Positions 40,175 through 50,078 are shown, counted from the stretch's first letter. The stretch is DNA of 64,000 bases from CAYLXN01 sp964388235 (GCA_964388235.1 CAYLXN010000002.1:9253-73252), one strand, 5' to 3'. Notes: generated from the letters alone by a model not told the origin. Numbers and translations: made by a program.

Positions 40175-43066
40175 TTATCGGCGAGGCCGTGGTTGTCTAT
40201 TCGGGCGCCTACGATTTCGCTTCTTTGGCTTGTTGGTAATTATAGTGCCAGTACTATCTTGTTCTACCACGCTTTTATTCTTTATTCGCGGGTTGATAAT
40301 TAACAGAGGCGACTCCCCTGTTGCAGGCTGGTCGTTGCTTTTTGCTGACTCCGCAACTTTCTGTGGTGTGGATTTAGCTTTTTGCTGTTTTTTAGTCTTA
40401 GTTTCTTCAAATAGTGACTTAATATCCTTTAAGGTGTTTTTATCTAGCCCAGTAGCCGGCTTAACGGGTTGATTTGAAGCTTCTCGAGGGGCTTTTTTAA
40501 ACTTTTTCTTAGGAGTTTGGGGTTTGGGGTCGGTAGAGATTTCATTAGCTGCGAGTTGACTTGGGCTGACCTTGGTTGGATTGAAGGGTAAATTGTTGGT
40601 TGGCTGCTGTCGCTGCTCATTAAACCTTTGGCGAGAGGCCGTATCAAATTGACCAGGGATTTTGATGATTTCTTTGATTTCACGTTCGACTTCGGCTCGA
40701 GAGCGGCTGTAGCGACGACGACTAATCTCAATTATTTGGCTACTGTAGTCGTAAGTCGACTTAGGTAGAGTCAAGGTAGTGGCTGAGAAGGCAGATTGTT
40801 TCTCTCCATTAACAATCATGCTGGTAATAAAACTACGGTTATGCATGCTAACTAAATCTTGAGCTTCAAAAACTGGCTCAAATTGCTTCGACAGGATCGG
40901 AGCGTCATCTGGCGATACGCGGAAGGAAATCATCGAACCGACGTTGCCAAAGACCGCATCACGGACGTTTTCTTCCATTTGAGAGATATATTGGTTGGCT
41001 ACGGTTAAGTTTAAGCCGTACTTTCGGGCTTCAGAGAGGATAGTTGCGAAAGAATCAGTGGCGAAGTTTTGGAACTCATCAACGTACAAATAAAACGGTC
41101 TTCGATCGTGGACATTGGGGATGTCAGAGCGGCTCATGGCTGCCAATTGGATCTTAGTGACCAGGAACGATCCTAAAATAGCGGCGTTGTCTTCACCGAT
41201 CAGGCCTTTTGATAAGTTAACAATTAAGATTTTACCTGAATCCATGATTTCTCGAATATCAAAGGTTGATTTTGGCTGGCCGATGATGTTGCGGATGATC
41301 GGGTTGGCGGTAAAGGCACCGACTTTATTTAAAACTGGGGCGACAGCCTCAGTGGCATACTTTTCGTTCCAGCTAGCAAATTCACTCTTCCAGAACTGGA
41401 GAGTCATGGTGTCGTTGACATAATGCAAAGTTTCTTTGCGGAATTCTTTGTCGGTGAGCATGCGAGTGATGTCTAGCATGGTTGAATCAGGCCTTTCGAC
41501 CAATGCTAAAATGGTAAAACGCAAAATATGCTCTAGCCTTGGTCCCCAAGAATCGCCGAACATTCGTTTTAGAACGCCAATTACTTCAGAGGAAATATTA
41601 GTTCGTTGGTCGGGGTGAGTGACTTCGAGTGGGTTGAAACCAAGCGGAAAAGCCGTATCGGCTGGATTGAAATAAACCACATCTTGGACTCGCCGCTCGG
41701 GGATGAATTTCATATTATTAACTGCAAAATCGCCGTGCGGATCGATGATGGCGTAGCCTTGATTGTGGTAGATATCGCTTAGCGCCAATAGCTCTAGAGT
41801 ACCCGACTTTCCAGCTCCAGTTTGACCAATTATATAAATGTGACGCGAACGATCGTTGCGCAGAATGCCGAATTGATGTCGAATGCCGCGGAAATTGGTT
41901 AAGCCAAAGGCCGAAACGTTGGGATTAACTGGGTCGCCAGGTCTAAGAATTGGTAATTTGGCTGGCGGTTCAGCGGTTTTATTTGATGCCCAGACGATAT
42001 TTGGTGTTTCTACGTTGGTGTGCGGTAAGTGATAAACGCTGGCTAATTCTTCAATGTTTAAGATGTAGCCGCTGTTTAATGGAAAGGCTCGCTGGCTATA
42101 ATTTTCTATACCTGATGGGCTATAGGAAGTGTTAGACAACTTAAAGCCGTTGAGGTTGGTGCTATTAAACTGCTTAAAAGTTCCGACTAAAGCTTGCATT
42201 TGCAAACGAGCTTTGGCTTCGTCATTGCCGAGAAAAGCTAAGCGAATCTTGACCTTGTAGCCAAGTTTAGTGGCTTTATTTTCAGCTTCACTAATTCGAA
42301 CCTTGTCTCGCTCTGAAATTTCAACTTTTGCTTCGCTAGCCTCGCCTTGCTCTGGGGCTTTCCACAAGGCTTCAAATAGCATCAAAAACCATTTAGGGTC
42401 GAAAGTTAGCCAGCTTTTGGTGCCTTCCTTGATCGATTTGATCCAAGATTCTGAATCCTTGTGCCAAGAGTCGGCGATCGGACGAGCTAAGATCTGCACC
42501 CAAAGCTCTTCATTGGTGTCTTCCATTTTGGCTAAAGTGCCAGTAATTCCCGCCAGCGGGTCGACTTCAAAGCCGTTGAAAGTTCTGATCGGTAGAAAAT
42601 CAACGTCCGTTAAGTTTAGCTCAGCGGTGTAAGTCACCTGATGATTGTCTTTAGTGGCGTAGTCTGCCGCGGCGGCCTTAATTTGAACACTCGGGTATTG
42701 AGAATAAATCTGTCCCTCGACAAAATTCTGGAGCGCTTTTGGCACCCAGACGTAAAATCTAATTTGCCCGTTTGACGAGGCGATTTCCATGCTGATATGC
42801 TCTTGAATATTGTTGTTGGCTCTAAGTGAATCAGGATCTCTTAAGATGCCATGCAAGCTAGCAAATAATTGCTCGGCGGCCAGTTCTGATTTATCATTGG
42901 TTTTTGGAATTTCGAGCATCAGTAGGACACTGTCAAATTCAGGGCTAGTAGTGTTTTGGTTGAGTTTTTTGTAATTGCGCCAAGTTAAGAAGAATAAAAT
43001 ACCGGTTAAGGGCATCCAGATATACCAGCTGGTAATAAATTCGAAAAAATCTCCAATAAGTCCCAT
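40175..43066 (-). CDS. Membrane-anchored type IV secretion/conjugation-type ATPase (VirD4/TraG-like)
   Basis: 963 aa: a membrane segment at the N-terminus (SWYIWMPLTGILFFLTW), a ~350-residue region before the motor, Walker A YIIGQTGAGKSGTLELL near residue 420, Walker B region FYLYVDEFQNF near 650, then LTVANQYISQ and SFRVSPDDAPILSK. The last ~150 residues are Lys/Pro/Gln-rich and probably disordered. FtsK/HerA-type motors of this form couple DNA or protein to type IV systems, and one is common in CPR genomes with pili. No other T4SS gene is adjacent. The sigma4/HARE gene lies 52 bases upstream. Confidence 0.85.
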   Translation of the reverse strand: MGLIGDFFEFITSWYIWMPLTGILFFLTWRNYKKLNQNTTSPEFDSVLLMLEIPKTNDKSELAAEQLFASLHGILRDPDSLRANNNIQEHISMEIASSNGQIRFYVWVPKALQNFVEGQIYSQYPSVQIKAAAADYATKDNHQVTYTAELNLTDVDFLPIRTFNGFEVDPLAGITGTLAKMEDTNEELWVQILARPIADSWHKDSESWIKSIKEGTKSWLTFDPKWFLMLFEALWKAPEQGEASEAKVEISERDKVRISEAENKATKLGYKVKIRLAFLGNDEAKARLQMQALVGTFKQFNSTNLNGFKLSNTSYSPSGIENYSQRAFPLNSGYILNIEELASVYHLPHTNVETPNIVWASNKTAEPPAKLPILRPGDPVNPNVSAFGLTNFRGIRHQFGILRNDRSRHIYIIGQTGAGKSGTLELLALSDIYHNQGYAIIDPHGDFAVNNMKFIPERRVQDVVYFNPADTAFPLGFNPLEVTHPDQRTNISSEVIGVLKRMFGDSWGPRLEHILRFTILALVERPDSTMLDITRMLTDKEFRKETLHYVNDTMTLQFWKSEFASWNEKYATEAVAPVLNKVGAFTANPIIRNIIGQPKSTFDIREIMDSGKILIVNLSKGLIGEDNAAILGSFLVTKIQLAAMSRSDIPNVHDRRPFYLYVDEFQNFATDSFATILSEARKYGLNLTVANQYISQMEENVRDAVFGNVGSMISFRVSPDDAPILSKQFEPVFEAQDLVSMHNRSFITSMIVNGEKQSAFSATTLTLPKSTYDYSSQIIEISRRRYSRSRAEVEREIKEIIKIPGQFDTASRQRFNEQRQQPTNNLPFNPTKVSPSQLAANEISTDPKPQTPKKKFKKAPREASNQPVKPATGLDKNTLKDIKSLFEETKTKKQQKAKSTPQKVAESAKSNDQPATGESPLLIINPRIKNKSVVEQDSTGTIITNKPKKRNRRRPNRQPRPRR

Positions 43067-43118
43067 AATTACCCTTCTATTATCGCATTATTGTTTAAAA
43101 AATACAATAACGGCTATG

Positions 43119-44198
43119 CTATATTTTGACTGGTTGGTAGCTGTAGGTTGATTTAGCGGTTCGCTTGAATTCGGGTCGTGACTGAAGATTTAGCAAAATC
43201 GTCGTTTCTTTGACTCGGCGATGCTTGAGGACTGCGCGGACAATGTCGTCGCGGAACATTGGTTGGCCGTTTTCTTGGATGACGTCAGCGATAATTTCGG
43301 CGACGGTACCTTTTTTGTAACCCCATTCCTCAAGAGCGTAAATCCCCCGCCCGATCAGTACGAAGCGGTCGTCTTTGATTAATTCATTGTGAATGGCTTG
43401 AGGGGTAACAGTTTTTCGCTTGAAATTACTGTCTTTTATCGCTTGGTTAATTTCTGAGAAGTGCATTGGTTTCTTCTCGGTGCTTAAGACGACGTAGATT
43501 TTGTCTTTGATATTCTTAGGATTGACTTCAGGCCAACGAATTAAACCCCATTTACCGTTGAGTGTGGCTAATTTTTTCGAAACACTAGCTAGCGCTTCGA
43601 TGTGGCTTGGGTGTTCGTAGTCAAGCTTTTGATCCAATTCTTCAACAGTAATTGGTTTTTTGTTGGCGCGGACAGTTTTGACGATTTCGTCAATCTTTTG
43701 GCGAGTGGATTTTTTGTCGCCATATTCGGCAATTCCTGCCGCTAGGTAATAATTGTCGTTTTCGTCGATAGTAGTCAAGACTTCACTCACCTCAATAATA
43801 AAGGCGATTTGCGAAACTTCGATCGCAGTTGGGGCTTTGCCGATAATTTTCTCAGTTAATTTACCCATTCTGGCGATTCGTCCCATCTCGGTTAGGTTAC
43901 GGATAATGGTTTTTTCAGCGGCTGGCAGTTCGGTAATCTGTTTGTCGCTAGCGGCTAGGCGAAGTCTAATTAGGATTGCCTTTTCCAGTTGGCGAACTCG
44001 TTCTCTGGTTATCCCAAGAAACTCCCCTATTTGCTCTAGGGTTTCTTTGCGGTCGGCTAGGCCAAAACGGCGAATAATAATTTCTTTTTCTCTCTCTTGT
44101 TCAGTTATACTTAAAACATCATCAATCACTTTTTTCAAGTCGATCTGTGACTGGGTTGTTTCTTGGTTTGACATGCGGCTTTTTCCTCTCTTTGACAT
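43119..44198 (-). CDS. Sigma-70 region 4 / HARE-HTH fusion regulator
   Basis: 359 aa. Residues about 35-85 (REKEIIIRRFGL to TRERVRQLEKAIL) are a typical sigma-70 region 4 helix-turn-helix, but regions 1-3 are absent. Two winged-helix units follow; the later one (KPMHFSEINQAIKDSNFKRKTV to VLIGRGIYALEEWG) matches the HARE-HTH domain, also found in the delta subunit of RNA polymerase. Hence a DNA- or polymerase-binding regulator, not a full sigma factor. The second ATG (44174, with AGAGGA upstream) may be the real start. Confidence 0.8.
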   Translation of the reverse strand: MSKRGKSRMSNQETTQSQIDLKKVIDDVLSITEQEREKEIIIRRFGLADRKETLEQIGEFLGITRERVRQLEKAILIRLRLAASDKQITELPAAEKTIIRNLTEMGRIARMGKLTEKIIGKAPTAIEVSQIAFIIEVSEVLTTIDENDNYYLAAGIAEYGDKKSTRQKIDEIVKTVRANKKPITVEELDQKLDYEHPSHIEALASVSKKLATLNGKWGLIRWPEVNPKNIKDKIYVVLSTEKKPMHFSEINQAIKDSNFKRKTVTPQAIHNELIKDDRFVLIGRGIYALEEWGYKKGTVAEIIADVIQENGQPMFRDDIVRAVLKHRRVKETTILLNLQSRPEFKRTAKSTYSYQPVKI

Positions 44199-44324
44199 GT
44201 TAGTTATTTTATTGTCTTACTTGTAAAATATCTAAACCACCTACTGATATTTATTATATAGTCAAATAATATTGTCTAAAATAATTATATCACATCAAAA
44301 ACTTATAGCAACACTTTTTTATAT

Positions 44325-44359
44325 AAAAAACTAGCTTAAGCACGTTGTTTAAGCTAGTT
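44325..44359 (-). terminator. topA terminator
   Basis: AACTAGCTTAA and TTAAGCTAGTT, 9-base loop, followed by Ts on minus. Confidence 0.82.
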
Positions 44360-44398
44360 GTCAACCGTAGTTAATTGCCCAAAACTGGCAACAGACGG

Positions 44399-46744
44399 TT
44401 ACTTTTTTGAAACTTTTTTCTTGGTGGTCTTTTTAGATCTAGTATTAGTTTTTTTGGCTGAACCTGACTTGCTTTTGGCGGCTAATAATTCGCGTGCCTG
44501 TTTCTCGGTGATTTTAGCTGGATCAATTTTTTTCGGTATAGTGGCGTTAATTTTGCCATCGGTAACATAAGGGCCGTAGCGACCTCGGAGGGCTTTAATT
44601 TCACCAAAATCAGCAATGTTTTTCGCTTGCTCGGCCTCGAGCTTGGCCTCGTAGAGTTCTTGAGCTTCAGTGAGGCTAATTTTCAGTGGATCGTGAGGCT
44701 TGATACTGACAAATAATTTGTCGACCTGAATATAAGGCCCAAAGCGACCGATATTGGCTTTGATATCCAAGCCGACCTGACTTAAGCCTTGCTGGCGAGT
44801 TTTACCGACCAAACGAGGCAATTTAAACATCTCGAGCGCCTGTTCTAGGCTGACCGAATCGACAGTTTGGTTTTTAGGCATTGGTGCGAACTGCGGTTTG
44901 TCGTCGTCGGTAGGGTCTCCAAGTTGCAACATCGGGCCATAACGACCAATGCGGGCGTAAATCGGTTTCTTGGTCTTGGGGTCTAGGCCTAATTCTCTTT
45001 GTCCAGAGACTTCAGAACGCTTGATGCCACCCGATTGTTCAATTAATTCGTGAAAAGGCGTATAAAAATCGTGAAGCATTTGATTGCGGTCGATTTTTCC
45101 GTGTGCGATTTTATCAAAATCTTCTTCGACTTCAGCAGTAAAATCATAATCAACTACCCGATCAAAATAGTCGGTCAGAAAACGATTGGTAATATCGCCA
45201 ATTGAAGTTGGCACTAATTTGCCCTTGGTCGAGCCGGTTTTTTCAGTTACCGTTGATGAGTTAATTTGATTTTGGTCTAATGTAATGACTTTTATTTCTT
45301 GATCTCGACCTTCGCTCATGCCTTTTTCGACGTAGCCTCGCTTTTGGATTGTGTCGATGATTGTGGCGTAAGTGCTAGGTCGACCGATCCCGAGTTCTTC
45401 TAATTTTTTGACCAAACTACCTTCGGTGTAACGAGCTGGTGGTTTTTGAAAAACTTGTTTGGCGGTGGCAGTAACCAGCTCAAGTTGATCGCCAGAAGTT
45501 AATTTGGGCAGAATTACTTGCTCTTTGATTTTGCCTTCAACCTCGAGAAAACCTTTGAATAACACCACTTCGCCAGTAGTTTGCAACAGTCGCGGATCGT
45601 CTTCGATCGAAATATTAATTACTGTTTTTTCAATTTTGGCTGGTGCCATCTGAGTGGCGATAGTTCGATTGCGGATTAAAGCGTATAGTTTTTGCTCTTG
45701 AGCGGTCGATCCAGCTTGCGGCTCAAAAATATTGGTTGGCCGAATTGCCTCGTGGGCTTCTTGGGCATTGGCTGATTTGGTTTTGAAGTTGCGGCTATGG
45801 TGATATTCTTGACCATATTTTTCAATAATGTAATTTTTACAACTAGAGAGAATTTGCTGGCTTAAATTGAGCGAATCGGTTCGCATGTAAGTGATCTTAC
45901 CAGCTTGATAGAGCTTCTGGGCCAGCGACATGGTAGTTTTCGAGCTAAAACCAAGCCGAGAGTTGGCAGTTTGCTGCAGACTACTGGTGGTGAATGGGGG
46001 CGAAGGATTGCGTTTAGAGGGTTTGGTTTCGATGTCAGAGACGGTTAATTTGGCGGTTTTTAATTTCTCAAGCAAATCCAAAACCGCTTTCTCATCGGTC
46101 AGTTTTTTGTTTAATTCAGATTGAAAAGATTCTTGCTGATTGGTTAAATCGGCAGTTAATTTAAAGCTTGATTTACCTGTAAAATCAGTTATTTCTTGCT
46201 CTTTTTCGACGATCAGGCGGACGGCCGGCGACTGAACTCGCCCAGCACTTTTACCACCAGGAACTTTGCGCCAAATAACTGGTGATAGCTCAAAGCCAAC
46301 TAACCGATCAAGAATTTGTCGGGCTTGCTGGGCTTCGACTAATTGCATATCGATAGTGCGAGGGTTTTTGATGGCGGCGCTGATGGCTTCTTTGGTGATT
46401 TCATGAAAAGCAATTCGCTTGGTGGTTTTGGGGTCGAGTTTTAAGGTCTCGCACAAATGCCAAGCAATCGCCTCGCCTTCGCGGTCTTCATCAGTTGCTA
46501 GCCAAATGGTTTCAGCTTGTTTGACGGCTTTTTTAAGCTCAGTCACCACCTTTTTCTTCTCTGAGTCAACTTCATAAATAGTTTTAAAATCATTGTCAGT
46601 GTCAACTGGCTGGACGCCGTTTTTGGCTTTGGTTGGAATCGATCGAATGTGTCCGACGCTAGACAGCACCTTGAAATCTTTGCCTAAATATTTGCTAATA
46701 GTTTTGGCCTTAGCGGGGCTCTCAACGATAACTAAATTCTTCAT
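44399..46744 (-). CDS. topA: DNA topoisomerase I
   Basis: Relaxes negative supercoils. 781 aa. TOPRIM domain with NLVIVESPAKAKT and metal motif ATDEDREGEAIAW; active-site tyrosine in ITYMRTDS near residue 290; QARQILDRLVGFELSP and GRVQSPAVRLI are conserved. Instead of zinc ribbons the C-terminus has three to four repeats of the RYGPY/RFGPY type (ARIGRYGPMLQLG, NIGRFGPYIQV, LRGRYGPYVTDGK) and a Lys/Ser tail. dprA is directly upstream, as in many bacteria. Confidence 0.97.
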   Translation of the reverse strand: MKNLVIVESPAKAKTISKYLGKDFKVLSSVGHIRSIPTKAKNGVQPVDTDNDFKTIYEVDSEKKKVVTELKKAVKQAETIWLATDEDREGEAIAWHLCETLKLDPKTTKRIAFHEITKEAISAAIKNPRTIDMQLVEAQQARQILDRLVGFELSPVIWRKVPGGKSAGRVQSPAVRLIVEKEQEITDFTGKSSFKLTADLTNQQESFQSELNKKLTDEKAVLDLLEKLKTAKLTVSDIETKPSKRNPSPPFTTSSLQQTANSRLGFSSKTTMSLAQKLYQAGKITYMRTDSLNLSQQILSSCKNYIIEKYGQEYHHSRNFKTKSANAQEAHEAIRPTNIFEPQAGSTAQEQKLYALIRNRTIATQMAPAKIEKTVINISIEDDPRLLQTTGEVVLFKGFLEVEGKIKEQVILPKLTSGDQLELVTATAKQVFQKPPARYTEGSLVKKLEELGIGRPSTYATIIDTIQKRGYVEKGMSEGRDQEIKVITLDQNQINSSTVTEKTGSTKGKLVPTSIGDITNRFLTDYFDRVVDYDFTAEVEEDFDKIAHGKIDRNQMLHDFYTPFHELIEQSGGIKRSEVSGQRELGLDPKTKKPIYARIGRYGPMLQLGDPTDDDKPQFAPMPKNQTVDSVSLEQALEMFKLPRLVGKTRQQGLSQVGLDIKANIGRFGPYIQVDKLFVSIKPHDPLKISLTEAQELYEAKLEAEQAKNIADFGEIKALRGRYGPYVTDGKINATIPKKIDPAKITEKQARELLAAKSKSGSAKKTNTRSKKTTKKKVSKK

Positions 46745-46783
46745 ACTGGCAACATTGTAAAGCTTTTTGGCTTGAGTTGCAAA

Positions 46784-47647
46784 TCAACCGTGAGTCCAGT
46801 TATTGCTGCCAAGGGGTTTGATCAAGCCTTTGACTTCGAGCATGGTCAGGGCGAGATTGAATTGGCTGGCGTCAATTTCAAGCTGGCTCAAGATTGCGTC
46901 ACCGTCACTCTGTCCGCTGTAAATTAGATCGATAATTTGCTGTTCGATCGGATCGGTCGATAGTGGTAATTTTGGTTGGTTTTGGTCGGTTGCTGATCCG
47001 AGTCCGAGCCGCTCCAGCACGTCTTCGGCGGAAGTGATGAGATTGGCGCCCTGCTTAATCAAATTATTACAACCTTCGGACAAGGGGCTGGTGATGTTGC
47101 CGGGGACGGCAAATACATCTCGACCTTGGGATAAAGCGTGAGCAGCGGTCGAGAGCGTGCCGCTACGTTTGGCGGCTTCAATGATAATCACGGCGTCCGC
47201 TAGACCGCTGACAAGTCGGTTGCGCTCGAGGAATTGATGTGGCATGGCCGGTTGGTCGGGTTTGTATTCGCTGATAATGGCGCCGCCAGTGTCGAGAATT
47301 TGATGTGCGAGGTTGAGATTCGTCCGCGGCGTGATGTCGTTCAAGCCCGAACCTAAAACGGCAATTGTCGTGCCTTTGGCTTCGAGGCAAGCCCGATGGG
47401 CTAGAGCGTCAATGCCGAGCGCAAGCCCGCTAATAATCACCACTCCCCTGCTGGCAAGATCAAAGGCGATCCGACCAACAATCTCTTTTCCATAGGCGGT
47501 GGGCTTACGCGAACCGACAATAGCGATTGTTGGCGGTCGGTTTGGTGGCAATTTACCTAAATAATGCAAAATTTGAGGCGGATTGTAAATATTAACCAAT
47601 CCCTCTGTAAATTGGCTAGATCGTGGCTTAATTTGTATAATATTCAT
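46784..47647 (-). CDS. dprA: DNA-processing protein DprA
   Basis: Protects incoming ssDNA and loads RecA in transformation. 287 aa; Rossmann domain with AIVGSRKPTAYGKEI, SGLALGIDALAHRACLEAKGTT, AVLGSGL and VFAVPGNITSPLSEGCNNLIKQGA, and a C-terminal winged helix (SDGDAILSQLEIDASQFN). No SAM domain. It precedes topA (39 bases). With a type IV type ATPase in the window this fits competence in this lineage. Confidence 0.95.
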   Translation of the reverse strand: MNIIQIKPRSSQFTEGLVNIYNPPQILHYLGKLPPNRPPTIAIVGSRKPTAYGKEIVGRIAFDLASRGVVIISGLALGIDALAHRACLEAKGTTIAVLGSGLNDITPRTNLNLAHQILDTGGAIISEYKPDQPAMPHQFLERNRLVSGLADAVIIIEAAKRSGTLSTAAHALSQGRDVFAVPGNITSPLSEGCNNLIKQGANLITSAEDVLERLGLGSATDQNQPKLPLSTDPIEQQIIDLIYSGQSDGDAILSQLEIDASQFNLALTMLEVKGLIKPLGSNNWTHG

Positions 47648-47676
47648 GATTTTTTAACAAAAAAGTGATTTAATAG

Positions 47677-47705
47677 TTGACATTTAATAAATAGTGTGCT
47701 ACAAT
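47677..47705 (+). promoter_or_regulatory. Promoter of the 240-nt RNA
   Basis: TTGACA (47677-47682), 17 bp, TGC-extended TACAAT (47700-47705) on plus. Confidence 0.85.
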
Positions 47706-47710
47706 ATGAA

Positions 47711-47952
47711 GCGTTATTGATGGTACTTGAGAGAATCATCAATCGCACTACAAAAATATATTTAGCGTGCATCACAAGGTAAGTATTTCTTTCTCTGATT
47801 TTTTGATGTGCGCCATAATCCCTTCAACCGGCGGACCCTAATATTGCGAGGTGGGTCACGCTTCTTAGGATAATCTCTTCTGGAGAGCCACAAACGGTGA
47901 GTTGAAGGGCCAAAAAGCGTCAGGTGATGCCCACCCTTACCTGACGCTTTTT
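47711..47952 (+). ncRNA. Structured non-coding RNA, about 240 nt
   Basis: A full plus-strand promoter, no protein gene, and a terminal hairpin with T5 bound this transcript between divergent dprA and convergent pth. Visible helices: TTGATG/CATCAA near 47717-47743, a 10-bp GCGTGCATCA/TGATGTGCGC stem with two G:U pairs, and a domain closed by CCCTTCAAC/GTTGAAGGG (near 47821 and 47901) that holds GACCC/GGGTC and CTCT/AGAG hairpins. I see no SRP, RNase P, tmRNA or tRNA signature; a divergent 6S-type RNA cannot be excluded. Confidence 0.78.
47912..47952. terminator. Bidirectional terminator of the 240-nt RNA and pth
   Basis: AAAAAGCGTCAGGT and ACCTGACGCTTTTT form a 14-bp stem with a 13-base loop. 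Confidence 0.9.
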
Positions 47953-47954
47953 GG

Positions 47955-48518
47955 TTAGAAAATAATTTTTGTATCAGTAAAGTTCTCCTCGATAAAAGTG
48001 TCGATTAAACGGCCCAGCTCAGGCATAATTTCTTTGAGGCGTGATAATTCATCTTTTGAAAAACGATCAAGCACAAAATCAGTGCGAGCCATCAGCTCGG
48101 ATTTTTGGTTTTTGGTGCCAATTTTAATCCGTCTGAATTGAGGGCCAACACTATCGATGATCGACTTAATTCCCTTATTGCCGCCATAACTACCGCTGGT
48201 ACGCATTTTGATGGTGCCAAAATCAATCGATAAATCATCATGAACCACCAACAGATCTTGACCAAAATTAATATTATAAAAATCACCAATTAACTGTGCG
48301 CTGACGCCAGCTAAATTATAAAAAGTCGTTGGTTTGGCGATGATTATTTTCTCGCCGTCATCGTTTTTGTACTCGGCGATCATTGACCTAAATTTAGCCT
48401 TATGTAGCCATTTGAGATCTTTTTGTCTGGCTAGTTCGTCGGCGATCATGAAGCCGGTGTTGTGGCGGGTGTTAGCGAATTCGTCGCCTATATTACCCAG
48501 GCCAAGGATTAATTTCAT
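47955..48518 (-). CDS. pth: Peptidyl-tRNA hydrolase
   Basis: Recycles tRNA from dropped peptidyl-tRNA. 187 aa with LGLGNIGDEFANTRHNTGFM (Asn and catalytic His of the family), KPTTFYNLAG (MNxSG-type loop, here YNLAG), VVHDDLSIDFG and GSYGGNKGIKSI. It overlaps gpmI by four bases at its start. The FYNLAG variant replaces the usual MN-SG motif but keeps the asparagine. Confidence 0.95.
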   Translation of the reverse strand: MKLILGLGNIGDEFANTRHNTGFMIADELARQKDLKWLHKAKFRSMIAEYKNDDGEKIIIAKPTTFYNLAGVSAQLIGDFYNINFGQDLLVVHDDLSIDFGTIKMRTSGSYGGNKGIKSIIDSVGPQFRRIKIGTKNQKSELMARTDFVLDRFSKDELSRLKEIMPELGRLIDTFIEENFTDTKIIF

Positions 48519-50017
48519 TTGATTAGACTCCTTCCTGTCATTGCTTTTGGTTGTTTAATCGACAATAATTGCAGAATGGTGGGGGCGATGTCGATCAGGC
48601 TGCCGTCATTTCTGAGACTGACATCTGGCTGGTTGATAATGAACGGCACTGGCGCGGTTGAATGGGCAGTTAAAACATCACCACTTGCTGATTGCATGGC
48701 TTCGGCATTGCCGTGATCAGCGGTGATAATTAAAGTATCATTAGCTTCATCGGCGGCTTTAATAATTCGCCCAAGTTGTTGGTCGACTACTTCAAGAGCA
48801 GTGATGGTGGCGGCTAAATTACCAGTGTGACCGACCATGTCAGGGTTGGCAAAATTAGCGACAATGACTTGACTAGTATGCTGCTTGATATCCTCTAAAA
48901 TAGCGTCGGTGATGGCGTGAGCGCTCATTTCTGGCCGTAAGTCATAAGTGGCGACTTTGGGTGATTCGATCAAAGTCCGTTTTTCGTCGGGAAATGGTTG
49001 GTGTTGGCCGCCGTTTAGGAAATAAGTCACATGGGCGTACTTTTCAGTTTCGGCGATTCGATGTTGGCGGATCTGATTGGTCGATAAAATTTCGCCTAAA
49101 GTTTGCTTGACTGTTTGTTTCGGGAAAATCACGCTGGCTTTTAGATTAGGCTGGTAATTGGTCATAGTGAGTAGATCAATGGCTAAAGTCGGTCGCTCGA
49201 AATGGTCAAAATCAGCTTCGGTCAAGCTTTGACATAGTTGAATCATCCGATCTGGGCGAAAATTAAAACACAGCACGCTATCGCCAGTTTGGATTTTGCC
49301 TTCGGGGTGAATAACGCAAGGTTTGATAAATTCATCAGTGACGCCGTCTCGATAGGCGCATTCAATTGCTCTTTCGGCGGTCTTGAACGACTCGCCTTTG
49401 GCTTCAACCATGGCTTGATAGGCTAATCCGGTTCGCTCCCAGCGCTGGTCGCGATCCATGGCATAGTAGCGACCGCTGACAGTTGCGATTTTACCAATTT
49501 GGTGTTGCAGTAGGAATAAATCCAATTCTTGAATGAAGTCTAAGCCTGATTTTGGGTCGGTGTCACGGCCATCGGTGATAGCATGGATGAATATCTCAGT
49601 TATGCCTGCGTCTTGGGCGGCGGTGATCAGGCTGGTTAGGTGGTTTAAGTCAGAATGAACTCCTCCGTCTGAAACTAACCCGACCAGATGGAGGCGGTGG
49701 CCGCTTGCAGCTAAACGTAGTAAAGCTTGCGCTAAAGCTGGTTGATCGGCTAATTTGTGGCCATCAATGACGTCATTAATTTCGGCTAGAGATTGTTTGA
49801 CAGTCCGGCCAGCGCCAATACTCAAATGTCCAACCTCAGAATTGCCCATTTGACCGTTTGGCAGTCCGACGACTTCACCAGAGGCCGTAAGCTGGGTGTG
49901 TGGGAAATTATTCCATAGATTTTCGAAGTGAGGCAAATTAGCTTGACTAATAGCGTTGCCGCTACTTGGTTCGGCGATCCCGAAGCCATCTAAGATCAAT
50001 AACAGTAAACTTTTCAT
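48515..50017 (-). CDS. gpmI: 2,3-bisphosphoglycerate-independent phosphoglycerate mutase
   Basis: Converts 3- to 2-phosphoglycerate with two Mn ions. 500 aa; LLILDGFGIAEPSSGNAI at the start, catalytic serine in MGNSEVGHLSIGAG (near 62), ITDGRDTDP, NFRPDRMIQL, FANPDMVGHTG and TADHGNAE are all conserved. It is one of few metabolic enzymes here and indicates at least lower glycolysis. Four-base overlap with pth. Confidence 0.97.
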   Translation of the reverse strand: MKSLLLLILDGFGIAEPSSGNAISQANLPHFENLWNNFPHTQLTASGEVVGLPNGQMGNSEVGHLSIGAGRTVKQSLAEINDVIDGHKLADQPALAQALLRLAASGHRLHLVGLVSDGGVHSDLNHLTSLITAAQDAGITEIFIHAITDGRDTDPKSGLDFIQELDLFLLQHQIGKIATVSGRYYAMDRDQRWERTGLAYQAMVEAKGESFKTAERAIECAYRDGVTDEFIKPCVIHPEGKIQTGDSVLCFNFRPDRMIQLCQSLTEADFDHFERPTLAIDLLTMTNYQPNLKASVIFPKQTVKQTLGEILSTNQIRQHRIAETEKYAHVTYFLNGGQHQPFPDEKRTLIESPKVATYDLRPEMSAHAITDAILEDIKQHTSQVIVANFANPDMVGHTGNLAATITALEVVDQQLGRIIKAADEANDTLIITADHGNAEAMQSASGDVLTAHSTAPVPFIINQPDVSLRNDGSLIDIAPTILQLLSIKQPKAMTGRSLIK

Positions 50018-50078
50018 TAGCTTTATTATAGCAAACCAGAGATAAAAGCAGAAGACTAATTAATAACTAAGAATTTAC

